Assembly (NCBI GenBank): GCA_002389045.1
Contig: DGNS01000015.1
Span: 307,139 to 355,378 of the forward strand
Origin: Thiotrichaceae bacterium UBA4486
GTDB taxonomy: Bacteria > Pseudomonadota > Gammaproteobacteria > Eutrophobiales > Eutrophobiaceae
Direction of reading: 5' to 3'
DNA: 48,240 nucleotides
The translations under genes were made by a program, and so were the position numbers. The notes beneath the pieces are model-generated. The model worked only from the letters and a program-made list of their open reading frames with translations. It was not told the origin of the DNA and ran no database searches. Positions 7,054-15,383 of the stretch are shown here, piece by piece. How positions within the stretch are numbered: the stretch's first letter is position 1; each line of letters begins with the position of its first letter.

Positions 7054-9210
7054 ATGCGATCTGTCGTTATCATTATCACGGTTAATCTTCTTGCCTGTGG
7101 AGCGGTGTACGCTGAACACGCCGTGCTGCCGGAACTGACGGTAGAGGAAAGACTCAACGACCATTTTTCCAGCAGCCTGTTCGACCCGGAAAACACCGCC
7201 CTGGGCGCCCCGGATGCGGCCGCCGCCATAGCACGAACGCCGGGCGGCAGCCTGAACTACAACGGCCAGCTCAGCGGGCAGATGCAGTACCGTGGTATGT
7301 TCGGCCCGCGCATGAACACGCGCATAGACGGCATGTACATCAACAGTGGCGGACCCAACTGGATGGATCCGCCCCTGCATTACCTGCCGGTATCGCTGAT
7401 GGAATCCATCGAAATACAGCGTGGTATCGCCCCGGTGAGCAGTGGCAGCGGTATTGGCGGCTATGTGCAGGCGCGGGGCAAACGCAGTCGCTTTGTGGAT
7501 TCCGATGCATTCCTGGGCAGCGGCGATGTGCAACTGGGCGGGCGCTCCGCGGATTCAGGATATAACGTCGGCGGTATTGCCGCGACGGCCAATCGCCACC
7601 ACCGGGTGCACCTGCTCGGCAGTTTCGAACAGGGCGAGGATATCGAGTCCGGCGATGGTGATATCGACGGCACCGATCATCGCCGCAGTTTTGTCGGCCT
7701 GGGTTACGGTGTGCGCGGTCACAATTATGAATTCGAACTCGAAGGGCGCCATATCAATTCCGGTCCGGCCGGCACTCCCGCACTGCCGCTGGATCTGCGT
7801 TTGATTGATACGAACCTTGTCAACAGCGCGCTGAAAACCAGCCTCGGCCGGTTCGCTGTCGAGGCGCGTGTTTTCGCTTCCAATATCGATCACCGCATGA
7901 GTAATTTCCAGACCCGCCCGGCGCCGGATTTTTCCGCCTTGCCGCTGCCGCCCTTTGCCGGCACGGATGAGCGCTTCGTGGAAGCCACGGGTGACGGTTT
8001 CGGTTATGCACTGACAGCTTCCACCGCTTTTCTGCAGGGCATGCTTCGTTTCGGCGCCGATGGCCATCTCGCGCAACACAACGCCAGCGTCGGTGATCCA
8101 TCCTTTGCACCGTTCTTCGTCGATAACTTCAATGACGCCGAGGTGAACAGCTACGGCTTTTTCGGCGAATGGCATAGGCAGAACAGTGGCCCATGGAGTA
8201 TGGAAGCCGGTCTCAGAGTCAACGTGGTGCATACCGATGCCGGCCTGGTCAACGCTTTTCCCGCCGTACTCGCCGATACCGGCGCCGTGGTCAACCCGGT
8301 CACCGTCGGCGCGCAGACCCTCAGAAACAACTTCAACAACGCCGATCGCTCGAAGACGGATACCAATCTCGATGCCGTGTTGAAACTGGGCTATGACCTG
8401 ACGGACATTGTCAGTGCGGAAATCGGTTTCGCGCGCAAGCTGCGTTCGCCCGGTTATATTGAACGCTACCTGTGGATCCCGCTGGAAGTGAACGCCGGAC
8501 TTGGTGATGGCAACACGTATATCGGCGATCCGAATCTGGATCCGGAAAAATCCCACCAGGTGGAACTGGGACTGAATGTACAGGCCAGTGACTGGTACTT
8601 CACGCCCCGGGCCTGGTACCGGCGCGTGGATGATTACATCCAGGGCACGGCCAGCGGCAACGCCGCCGCCGTGATCTTCAGCACACTGGCGGGAGGTGAT
8701 GCCACGCCTCTGGTGTTCAGCAACGTCGATGCCGAGTTATACGGCTTCGATGCCGACGCCGGTATCGAACTGAGCCGTCACTGGCGTCTCGATGGCTCCA
8801 TGAGTTACAGCCGCGGCAAGCGCCGCGATATTGACGACGATCTGTTTCGTATTGCGCCGCTGAATGGCCGCCTGTCGCTTACCTACAGCCGCACGGACTG
8901 GGCCGTAACCATGGAGACTGTCGCCTTCGCCGAGCAGCACGATATTTCCGACACCATCACCTTCGATCCGGCCAACCCGAATAATAATAACGAATCCACA
9001 CCCGGTTATGCCCTGCTCAACCTGTACGGTCACTATCGCTTTGCCGGCAGCGGTGTGCGTCTGCAGGCGGGCCTGGAAAATGCACTGGACGAGGACTACA
9101 TCGACCACCTGTCCGGTTTCAACCGCAACAGCGCCGGCGATGTGCCTGTCGGCCAGCGCCTGCCGGGAACAGGCAGAAACCTCTACGCTACCCTGGCCTA
9201 TAGCTGGTAG
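7054..9210 (+). CDS. TonB-dependent outer-membrane receptor
   Basis: Outer-membrane active-transport receptor, 718 aa from the ATG at 7054. The signal peptide is MRSVVIIITVNLLACGAVYA with cleavage before EHA. A plug domain (about residues 30-150) contains the RIDGMYINSGG and ESIEIQRGIAPVSSG segments; a long barrel follows, ending in the typical aromatic terminus LAYSW. The YIERYLWIPLE and NLDPEKSHQVELG segments are typical of TonB-dependent receptors. The plug stretch WMDPPLHYLP recalls copper-type receptors (NosA/OprC) to me, but this is a weak resemblance and the substrate is unknown. It is divergent from regB, so redox control is possible. Repeats follow the stop. Confidence 0.85.
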   Translation: MRSVVIIITVNLLACGAVYAEHAVLPELTVEERLNDHFSSSLFDPENTALGAPDAAAAIARTPGGSLNYNGQLSGQMQYRGMFGPRMNTRIDGMYINSGGPNWMDPPLHYLPVSLMESIEIQRGIAPVSSGSGIGGYVQARGKRSRFVDSDAFLGSGDVQLGGRSADSGYNVGGIAATANRHHRVHLLGSFEQGEDIESGDGDIDGTDHRRSFVGLGYGVRGHNYEFELEGRHINSGPAGTPALPLDLRLIDTNLVNSALKTSLGRFAVEARVFASNIDHRMSNFQTRPAPDFSALPLPPFAGTDERFVEATGDGFGYALTASTAFLQGMLRFGADGHLAQHNASVGDPSFAPFFVDNFNDAEVNSYGFFGEWHRQNSGPWSMEAGLRVNVVHTDAGLVNAFPAVLADTGAVVNPVTVGAQTLRNNFNNADRSKTDTNLDAVLKLGYDLTDIVSAEIGFARKLRSPGYIERYLWIPLEVNAGLGDGNTYIGDPNLDPEKSHQVELGLNVQASDWYFTPRAWYRRVDDYIQGTASGNAAAVIFSTLAGGDATPLVFSNVDAELYGFDADAGIELSRHWRLDGSMSYSRGKRRDIDDDLFRIAPLNGRLSLTYSRTDWAVTMETVAFAEQHDISDTITFDPANPNNNNESTPGYALLNLYGHYRFAGSGVRLQAGLENALDEDYIDHLSGFNRNSAGDVPVGQRLPGTGRNLYATLAYSW

Positions 9211-9216
9211 CGGACC

Positions 9217-9279
9217 GGTTGTCTGACTCATGCCCAGGTGTCTGACTCATGCACAGGTGTCTGACTTCAGTCAGACACC
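9217..9279. repeat. GGTGTC repeat cluster, copy 2 with two extra half-copies
   Basis: The last unit (9256-9279) is a perfect hairpin: arms GGTGTCTGAC and GTCAGACACC, loop TTCA. Two partial copies of the left arm plus spacer (GGTTGTCTGACTCATGC from 9217 and GGTGTCTGACTCATGC from 9237) precede it at about 20-base spacing, as if the left half had been tandemly copied. The hairpin could act as a terminator for the receptor gene. Confidence 0.75.
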
Positions 9280-9389
9280 GTAAAGCAGGCCACCGCAGCT
9301 AAAGTTTCCCGCACACAAGGCCGATGATTGATGCAGGTGCGGACGTTGGCTCCGCGATTTTCATGATGCACAGAATCCAGGGGCCGCAC

Positions 9390-10184
9390 ATGCTGGCTGG
9401 TATTAAAGATACCTACATCGTTCTCATCGAACCTTCCCAGACGCAGTCGCATATCATCCGCAGGCAGTTCGCCGAACTCGGCATCAATCATTACGAGGAA
9501 TGCGGCAGCGGGGCGCAGGCCATCAAGCGCCTTGGTGAAATACAACCGGACCTGGTGATCGCGGCCATGCATCTGCCCGATATGACCAGCATCGAACTGG
9601 TGCACCGCCTGCGTGATAATGAACTCACCCGCGATACCCCGTTCATGCTGATCTCCACCGTACGCTGCTTCAGGGAACTCGACCCCATCAAGCAGGCCGG
9701 CGCCACGGCGGTGTTGCCCAAACCCTTCAACACCCTGCAACTGAAACAGGCGCTCTATGCCACGCTTGAAAACCTGGAACCACAAGCTATCGAACTTGAG
9801 AATATGGACGTGGAAAGCATGAATGTGCTGGTCGTCGATGACAGCCGTCTGGCGCGGCGCCAGATCATCCGCACCCTGCATATGATGGGTTTGGAAAAGT
9901 TTACCGAGGCTACTGATGGCGTGGACGCCATCCCGCTGATCGACAGCGAGTATTACGATCTGGTGGTGACTGATTACAACATGCCACAGATGGATGGCAA
10001 GTGCCTGGTTGATTACATACGTCAACAGAGCCATCAGCCCTCGGTCCCGATCCTGATGGTGACCACCGAAGGCAACAGCAGCAAACTGGCCGCCGTGGAA
10101 CAGTCCGGTGTTTCCGCCATTTGCGACAAGCCCTTCGATGCCCGTTCCGTGAAAGGTATGGTCGAAGCCATCATGGTGCACTGA
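9390..10184 (+). CDS. Twin CheY-like receiver protein
   Basis: Two receiver domains in tandem and no output domain, so probably a phospho-relay or protein-interaction regulator. The second receiver (about residues 143-264) is intact: VVDDS acidic pair, phospho-acceptor in VVTDYNMPQMDG, MVTTEG and CDKPF. The first (about 8-125) is degenerate: the acidic pocket reads VLIEPSQ and the phospho-acceptor position is Ala in LVIAAMHLPD, although LPKPF keeps the lysine. I chose the ATG at 9390 (264 aa), with AGGGG 6 bases upstream; in-frame ATGs at 9324 and 9363 have poorer sites. No cognate kinase is adjacent. Confidence 0.85.
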   Translation: MLAGIKDTYIVLIEPSQTQSHIIRRQFAELGINHYEECGSGAQAIKRLGEIQPDLVIAAMHLPDMTSIELVHRLRDNELTRDTPFMLISTVRCFRELDPIKQAGATAVLPKPFNTLQLKQALYATLENLEPQAIELENMDVESMNVLVVDDSRLARRQIIRTLHMMGLEKFTEATDGVDAIPLIDSEYYDLVVTDYNMPQMDGKCLVDYIRQQSHQPSVPILMVTTEGNSSKLAAVEQSGVSAICDKPFDARSVKGMVEAIMVH

Positions 10185-10332
10185 AGACTGCGACGATTGC
10201 GCCCGCCATAAACGGATGCCCCGGATTCCCCCTGTTCATGAATCCGCCCGTAGACCCTTCTGCAGACAAACAGGCAGTAGAGGCGGCGATGATGTAGAAT
10301 TTCGCTAAAAAACGTCTCCCGGTTGTCCGCAC

Positions 10333-11085
10333 ATGCAGAAATCATCGTTCATCGTCATCATCGGCAACGAGATCCTCAGCGGCCGCACGCGTGACAATAA
10401 CCTCAATTTTCTCGGGCGGCGTCTGGATCAACTGGGCTGCCCGGTGGTCGAGACACGCATCATTCCGGATATCACCCGGACCATCGTCGACACGGTGAAT
10501 TACGCCAGGAAGCATGCCGCCTATGTCTTCACCACGGGCGGCATCGGTCCGACCCACGATGACATCACCTCGGCCAGTATTGCCCTGGCCTTCAACGTGC
10601 CGATTGAACGTAACCCCGTGGCGCAACAGGCCCTGGAAGCTTACTATCCCGCCGATGATCTCACCGACGCACGGCTGAAAATGGCGGACATTCCGGCCGG
10701 CGCCACGCTGATCGACAATCCCGTCAGCGGCGCGCCAGGATTCCAGATGGATAACGTCTTTGTCCTGCCCGGTGTACCGAAGATCATGCAGGCCATGTTC
10801 GAGGGCATCACTGACCGGCTCACCGGCGGCCCGCCGGTACTGACCCGCTCCGTGATCACCAACCTGCGCGAGGGGCAGATCGCCGGTGACCTGGAAAACC
10901 TGCAATCGAGATACCCCGACATCAGCATCGGCAGTTACCCGTTTTTCAAGAACCGCCGCTTCGGCGTCAACGTCATCCTGCGCGGCACCGATGCAGAGCG
11001 GCTGGATCGGCTGCGGTTAGAGACCCTGGACATGGTCAAACATCTGCACGGCGAAATCCTGACACTTGATGATCCCGGCGAATAA
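10333..11085 (+). CDS. CinA N-terminal (molybdopterin-binding-like) domain protein
   Basis: Single-domain protein of the MoaB/MogA fold as found at the N-terminus of CinA. Visible motifs are IIGNEILSGRTRDNN at residues 9-23, FTTGGIGPTHDDIT at about 66-79 and VLPGVPKIMQAMF at about 145-157. At 250 aa it lacks the C-terminal nicotinamide-nucleotide amidase half of full CinA. Related stand-alone proteins are annotated as competence/damage-inducible CinA-like or as nucleotide pyrophosphatases; the real activity is not fixed by sequence. The next gene begins 10 bases after the stop (or overlaps it, depending on its start), so the two are probably co-transcribed. Confidence 0.8.
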   Translation: MQKSSFIVIIGNEILSGRTRDNNLNFLGRRLDQLGCPVVETRIIPDITRTIVDTVNYARKHAAYVFTTGGIGPTHDDITSASIALAFNVPIERNPVAQQALEAYYPADDLTDARLKMADIPAGATLIDNPVSGAPGFQMDNVFVLPGVPKIMQAMFEGITDRLTGGPPVLTRSVITNLREGQIAGDLENLQSRYPDISIGSYPFFKNRRFGVNVILRGTDAERLDRLRLETLDMVKHLHGEILTLDDPGE

Positions 11086-11095
11086 AGACGAAGTC

Positions 11096-12019
11096 ATGAA
11101 CATCGACCCGGCACGGCGAACGGATGAAGTCATCAAGGCTGTTTTCCAGGAGTTGCTGGGGGATATGCAGCGTCACGAGGCCGCGCTGCGGCAACAGCAT
11201 TCGGCGAAATCACTGCACCAGTTCCGCATCGCCGTGCGCAAGACCCGCTCACTGCTGGGTCGCTGCCATCAGGCCCTGCCCGCCAACCGCCTGTCCCGTT
11301 TCCGGCGGGAATTTTCCTGGCTGGGCGATTTCACCAGCGGCCCGCGGGATCTGGATGTGTTTCTGAACCAGGTGAACAGGCTGAGGGAACAATCAGGGAT
11401 TGAATCATCGCAACTGGACCCCTTTGTTGACTATCTTGTAATGCGCCGCGACCAGCATCATCAACGGCTTTATGAAAGCCTGGACAGCGTTCGCTACACA
11501 CGGCTGGTCAGGGACTGGCGCGAATTCCTGGCGCTGCCGCCCCCACGGACCAGCACATTGGACTACGCCAAACGGCCGGTAAAGGAGTTCGCTGATGCCG
11601 GTATATGGAAATGCTACCGGCGGGTGATGAAAAAAGGCAAACGTATTAAAAGCGATTCCAGCGACGGCGAAGTGCATGACCTGCGCAAGGCCTGCAAGAA
11701 ACTGCGCTACATGATGGAATTTTTCCAGACTTTATACCCGAAGAAAAAAATCACTACCCAGATCAAACATCTGAAAAAACTGCAGGACAAGCTCGGCAAA
11801 TTCCAGGATATCTGCGTGCAGGAAGAAATATTAAAAGACTTTATCAGGGCGCTGGACCACGATGTCTGGGCGCCCGTCACTACCCGCCAGCTCATGGATG
11901 ATTTACTCAAGGAGCATGGCAAAAAGAAAAAAACCATGCACAAAAAAATACCGAAAGTCTTTTCCGCGTACGCAGGCAAGAATTATCGCAAGCAGACGAA
12001 GAAACTGTTCAAGAACTAG
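11096..12019 (+). CDS. CHAD domain protein
   Basis: Alpha-helical CHAD protein, 307 aa from the ATG at 11096. Two repeat units each carry the histidine/arginine signature: SLHQFRIAVRKTRSLL at about residues 39-54 and EVHDLRKACKKLRYMM at about 192-207. The C-terminal third is very lysine-rich. CHAD domains bind polyphosphate through conserved basic residues (established for the family), so a polyphosphate-granule or phosphate role is plausible. An earlier start (TTG 11066 or ATG 11069) overlapping the CinA-like gene is possible. The stop overlaps the stop of the convergent lipoprotein gene by 4 bases. Confidence 0.82.
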   Translation: MNIDPARRTDEVIKAVFQELLGDMQRHEAALRQQHSAKSLHQFRIAVRKTRSLLGRCHQALPANRLSRFRREFSWLGDFTSGPRDLDVFLNQVNRLREQSGIESSQLDPFVDYLVMRRDQHHQRLYESLDSVRYTRLVRDWREFLALPPPRTSTLDYAKRPVKEFADAGIWKCYRRVMKKGKRIKSDSSDGEVHDLRKACKKLRYMMEFFQTLYPKKKITTQIKHLKKLQDKLGKFQDICVQEEILKDFIRALDHDVWAPVTTRQLMDDLLKEHGKKKKTMHKKIPKVFSAYAGKNYRKQTKKLFKN

Positions 12020-12672
12020 CTCTCGGTCACGGGTATCAGCGTGATTTCAACACGCCGGTTGGCCTGACGTCCCTCGGCCGTGCCGTTATCGGCCACGGGC
12101 ATGGATTCGCCAAAACCGGATGTTACCAGCCTTTCCCGGATCACGCCCTTCTGTAACAGGTAATTGCTGACACTGTTTGCCCGATTGACCGATAGCTGCT
12201 GGTTATATTCCGCACTCCCGGTGCTGTCCGTGTGTCCTTCGATACTGACAAGAGTCGACTCGTATTTAACCAGCGTCTGGCTGATATCATCGAGAATGGG
12301 AAAAAATTCCGGCTTGACGATGGACTGGTTGGTATCAAAGGTAATTGATGAAGGCATGTTCAGCTTGATGTTGTCGCCTACGCGCGCGACTTCAACGCCT
12401 GTCCCTTCCAGGTCCTCGCGCAGGGTTTTTTCCTGCTTGTCCATGTAGGCACCGACCGCTGCACCGCCTATGGCGCCGACACCGGCACCGATAATCGCGG
12501 CTTTTTTACTGTCACCAATAATGCCACCGGCGATAACACCGGCGGCAGCACCGACCAGCGCGCCGGTTCCGGTGCGATTCGGTTCTTTTTCACCGGTTTG
12601 TGGATTGACTGTAGTGCAGCCAGTACCGGCTACCGTGATGATGACCAGGCTGGTTATGAATAGATTTCGCAA
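12016..12672 (-). CDS. OmpA-family outer-membrane lipoprotein (YiaD-like)
   Basis: Peptidoglycan-anchoring lipoprotein of 218 aa. The N-terminal segment MRNLFITSLVIITVAGTGC ends in a lipobox-like site with Cys19 as probable lipid anchor (the -3 residue Gly is unusual). A glycine-zipper region (about 37-82, GALVGAAAGVIAGGIIG and GAGVGAIGGAAVGAY) follows. The OmpA C-terminal domain has FDTNQS, VSIEGHTDSTG, NRANSVSNYL and GRQANRRVEI, which carry the diaminopimelate-binding Asp and Arg. The start codon is TTG at 12672; GAGGG 7 bases upstream and the signal sequence support it. It may stabilise the envelope. Confidence 0.88.
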   Translation of the reverse strand: MRNLFITSLVIITVAGTGCTTVNPQTGEKEPNRTGTGALVGAAAGVIAGGIIGDSKKAAIIGAGVGAIGGAAVGAYMDKQEKTLREDLEGTGVEVARVGDNIKLNMPSSITFDTNQSIVKPEFFPILDDISQTLVKYESTLVSIEGHTDSTGSAEYNQQLSVNRANSVSNYLLQKGVIRERLVTSGFGESMPVADNGTAEGRQANRRVEITLIPVTES

Positions 12673-12679
12673 AATAAAA

Positions 12680-12684
12680 CCCTC
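12680..12684 (-). promoter_or_regulatory. Shine-Dalgarno site supporting a TTG start
   Basis: On the minus strand GAGGG lies 7 bases before the TTG at 12672 of the OmpA-family lipoprotein. No in-frame ATG lies close by, so this site decides the rare start codon. Confidence 0.6.
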
Positions 12685-12803
12685 ACTAGGTTTATTAGTA
12701 ACTGTTCCGTATATCGCAGGTTCGGAACCCGGATATTATGATTTCGTAGCAAACGTAATGTTACCATTCTATTGATATCCACATGTCCAATCTGTGATTT
12801 GGA

Positions 12804-12837
12804 TCACTTGCTTAGTCAAGTGAGTGATCAGATCACT
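12804..12837. promoter_or_regulatory. Paired palindromes upstream of the OmpA-type gene
   Basis: TCACTTG-N6-CAAGTGA (12804-12823) abuts AGTGATC-A-GATCACT (12823-12837). Both are exact. They look like operator sites or a cruciform about 130-165 bases upstream of the lipoprotein start. No regulator can be assigned. Confidence 0.45.
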
Positions 12838-12840
12838 ATA

Positions 12841-12932
12841 TATTCGGGATAAAACTGCTGGAATGTGAACTCTGTTGCGGATAACGGGATGCCGTTATCT
12901 TACTGATCGTTTTAACGGGTTATTCCCGAATA
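12841..12932. terminator. Nested hairpin downstream of the EAL-domain gene
   Basis: Inner perfect hairpin GATAACGG-GATG-CCGTTATC at 12880-12899. Outer arms TATTCGGGATAA (12841-12852) and TTATTCCCGAATA (12920-12932) pair with one bulged base. It starts about 30 bases past the stop of the minus-strand EAL gene and may end its transcript, although no clear U-run follows. A structured RNA is the alternative. Confidence 0.4.
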
Positions 12933-12962
12933 AACGTTCTCTATTCATGCCGGGAGCGGAAC

Positions 12963-15230
12963 TCATCCCACGACCCGGTACTTCTCCGGATCTGCCTGCG
13001 GTCGTATGGTGTAGTTCTCCGAAAATTGTGCGAATTCACCAGGGGCTAACGGTTTGGCTATGCCGTATCCCTGGAGGATGTCGCAACCCAGTTTGCGCAA
13101 CAGTCCGGCAATCTGCATGTCTTCCACGCCCTCCGCCACCGCGACGGCATTGAGCTCATGGGCCAGAAGAATACTGGCCTCGGTCAGCTTAAGGTCACGC
13201 CTGGAGTCGGCTATGTTTTTAATGAAGGTCATGTCGATCTTGATTTCATCAAAATGAAGACGCTTCAGATATTCAAGTGAGGAATAACCGGTTCCGTAAT
13301 CATCCAGTGCCAGGTGAAAGCCCGCGGCCCTGATCCGGTCGGCGCTGGTGGTGATGGCCCCGACATCTTCCATTACGGCGGTCTCGGTCATTTCCAGGGT
13401 GACCCGCCTGGCGTACGACCCGAATTTTTCGATGATGTCATCGACGATGGCAGCATCTGCCAGGTCATTCCCGGAAATATTTATGGACAGGCGCCAGTCA
13501 TTGTCATTGGCTTCCCATTGCCGGAGGGTATCGACAGCGAGACGGATCACTTCGCGCGTTACTTGTTTGATAAGGCCGGTTTTCTCTGCCATCGGGATGA
13601 ACAGGTCGGGTCGCACCCACCCGTAACGCGAGTGCTGCCACCGGATCAGGAGTTCCGCGCCGATGATCCGCTCCCCGCCGAAGGCGTACTGCGGTTGCAA
13701 GGCCCAGCTCAGGCCGCCGGTGCTCAGCGCTTTTTTCAGGTCGCTCATCAGTGTCAGGTTGCGCGGGTCCGGTTCGAAAGAAGGCGAGTAGACCAGGTCA
13801 GTGGCGCGCTGTGTACGGGCTTGGCTCGTGGCGATCCTGGCGGCGCGGAGCAGTGGTGCGGCGTCAGAACCGTGTTCAGGATAGACCGCCAGACCACTCG
13901 CGACCATGCCTTCAATGGAAGTGCCGTACACATTGAATTCCTGACCGGCGACCCGGTTTAACGCCTGCATCCGCTTGCCGGCGTCGTCGGTATCGCTGAT
14001 ATTTTCGAAAACGAATGCAAACCGTCCTTCACCCAGATACGCGACAAAACCCTGATGCATCTCTGCAAGGGCGTTTGCCGCGAGGACTATAAACCTCTCC
14101 GTCACCTGATCTCCCACAATCTGCTGGATATATTCCACCTCCAGCAGCGTCAACATGCCGACGGCCAAGCGGGTGTCCCGCTTCCGGGCAGTGATCAGCG
14201 TTGAATCGAGATATTCATGCAGAACGCCGCGTTTGGGCAGCCCCGTGAGTTCATCGTTCACGGAAAGTTTCCTGGCACGATCTTCGGCGCTGCGGCGGCG
14301 CAATGCCTCGGATTCGATAGCGCCCCTGGCGGCGAGCCACCGGTAACGATAGCGCCACAGCATCCAGCCACCTGCGATGATGAGTATGCCCAGTGGGATC
14401 AGCAGCCACAGCAACTCGCGCACGGCGGTCCGCCAATCCACCGGTTCAAATTCGGACAGCCATTGGTGTTGCAGTCGATCCAGAACGCCCTGTTCCTGCA
14501 GGACGAGCAGCGCTTCGTTGATCGCATGTATGAGCCCGGGCCGATCGGGATTGACGGCAAAGGCGTAGTCGGCCGGTAACATCGGTGGGCTCAGGGCCAC
14601 AACCTCGTCCAGGTTTTGCCGGGCGATGGTGTAGTAACCGGTATGGGTGGTGACCAGGGCCCGGTCCGCCTTGCCGCTGGCCACCAGGCGAATGGCCGCG
14701 GCTTCACTGTCGGTGGCTATCAACTCGGCGCCGGTATTTTCCTGTTGTAAAAAACGCCAGGCATAGCCGGCTTCTTCAACCGCTACCTTATAGCCATCCA
14801 GATCCTCCAGCCCCCGCAACGCCGCACCCCCGCGCAAGCCGAACAGCCGGTGATGTTCGGTCAGGATGTGCACGGAGAATCGATACAGTTGTTCGCGTTC
14901 TGCGGACATGAACATGGGAACAACATCGACCCGCCCGGCTTCCAGGTCCGACTGGATGGCGGACCAGTCGCCGAGTCGCTCGTCCGTTTGCCAGCCGGCC
15001 ACCCGGGCGATGGCATAAAACAATTCGACATCGAAGCCCTCGGCCTTGTTGTTGGTGCTGCGATAATGAAACGGTGCGTAATCAGTTGCGCCGCCGAAAA
15101 CGACGATCCGATCGGTATTTTCCGTCGCCAGGGAAGATGTGGTGAACAGCGACGTTGCCAGCACCAGTTGCATGATGGCAGTAAATCGCAGCATCCATCC
15201 TGAAAAGTGTTGTCTGTTTCTGTTTAGCAT
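12963..15230 (-). CDS. Periplasmic-sensor GGDEF/EAL cyclic-di-GMP protein
   Basis: Membrane signalling protein of 755 aa. N-terminal signal region (about 1-36), then a periplasmic amino-acid-binding-type (SBP_bac_3) domain, about 40-262, with FHYRSTNNKAEGFDVEL. One membrane segment (273-292) leads to a degenerate GGDEF domain (about 325-485): the signature is GEGRFAF, so diguanylate cyclase activity is unlikely. The EAL domain (about 500-735) keeps the catalytic set: ELLIR (526-530), Asn584, Glu613, Asp643-Asp644, Lys664, EGVE (700-703) and Gln720. It therefore probably degrades c-di-GMP in response to a periplasmic ligand. A second start at 15194 has a better ribosome site and also yields a signal peptide. 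A MerR/B12 regulator gene starts divergently 150 bases away. Confidence 0.88.
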   Translation of the reverse strand: MLNRNRQHFSGWMLRFTAIMQLVLATSLFTTSSLATENTDRIVVFGGATDYAPFHYRSTNNKAEGFDVELFYAIARVAGWQTDERLGDWSAIQSDLEAGRVDVVPMFMSAEREQLYRFSVHILTEHHRLFGLRGGAALRGLEDLDGYKVAVEEAGYAWRFLQQENTGAELIATDSEAAAIRLVASGKADRALVTTHTGYYTIARQNLDEVVALSPPMLPADYAFAVNPDRPGLIHAINEALLVLQEQGVLDRLQHQWLSEFEPVDWRTAVRELLWLLIPLGILIIAGGWMLWRYRYRWLAARGAIESEALRRRSAEDRARKLSVNDELTGLPKRGVLHEYLDSTLITARKRDTRLAVGMLTLLEVEYIQQIVGDQVTERFIVLAANALAEMHQGFVAYLGEGRFAFVFENISDTDDAGKRMQALNRVAGQEFNVYGTSIEGMVASGLAVYPEHGSDAAPLLRAARIATSQARTQRATDLVYSPSFEPDPRNLTLMSDLKKALSTGGLSWALQPQYAFGGERIIGAELLIRWQHSRYGWVRPDLFIPMAEKTGLIKQVTREVIRLAVDTLRQWEANDNDWRLSINISGNDLADAAIVDDIIEKFGSYARRVTLEMTETAVMEDVGAITTSADRIRAAGFHLALDDYGTGYSSLEYLKRLHFDEIKIDMTFIKNIADSRRDLKLTEASILLAHELNAVAVAEGVEDMQIAGLLRKLGCDILQGYGIAKPLAPGEFAQFSENYTIRPQADPEKYRVVG

Positions 15231-15383
15231 GTGAAAACTTATACAATTAATGAAAGATATGTCTAAAAATATAAGATATATTCCAGAACCAGGTCACATA
15301 ATTGTATTAAATGTCTAAATATTGGTCGTTTGTCCAGGATGTAATAATAGACTTCTCGAATTCAATGCCGTTCGGTAAGGGCT

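Noticed and set aside
7555..8556. A 333-codon open frame antisense to the TonB receptor
   Set aside because: Lies wholly within the receptor barrel coding region and lacks conserved sequence.
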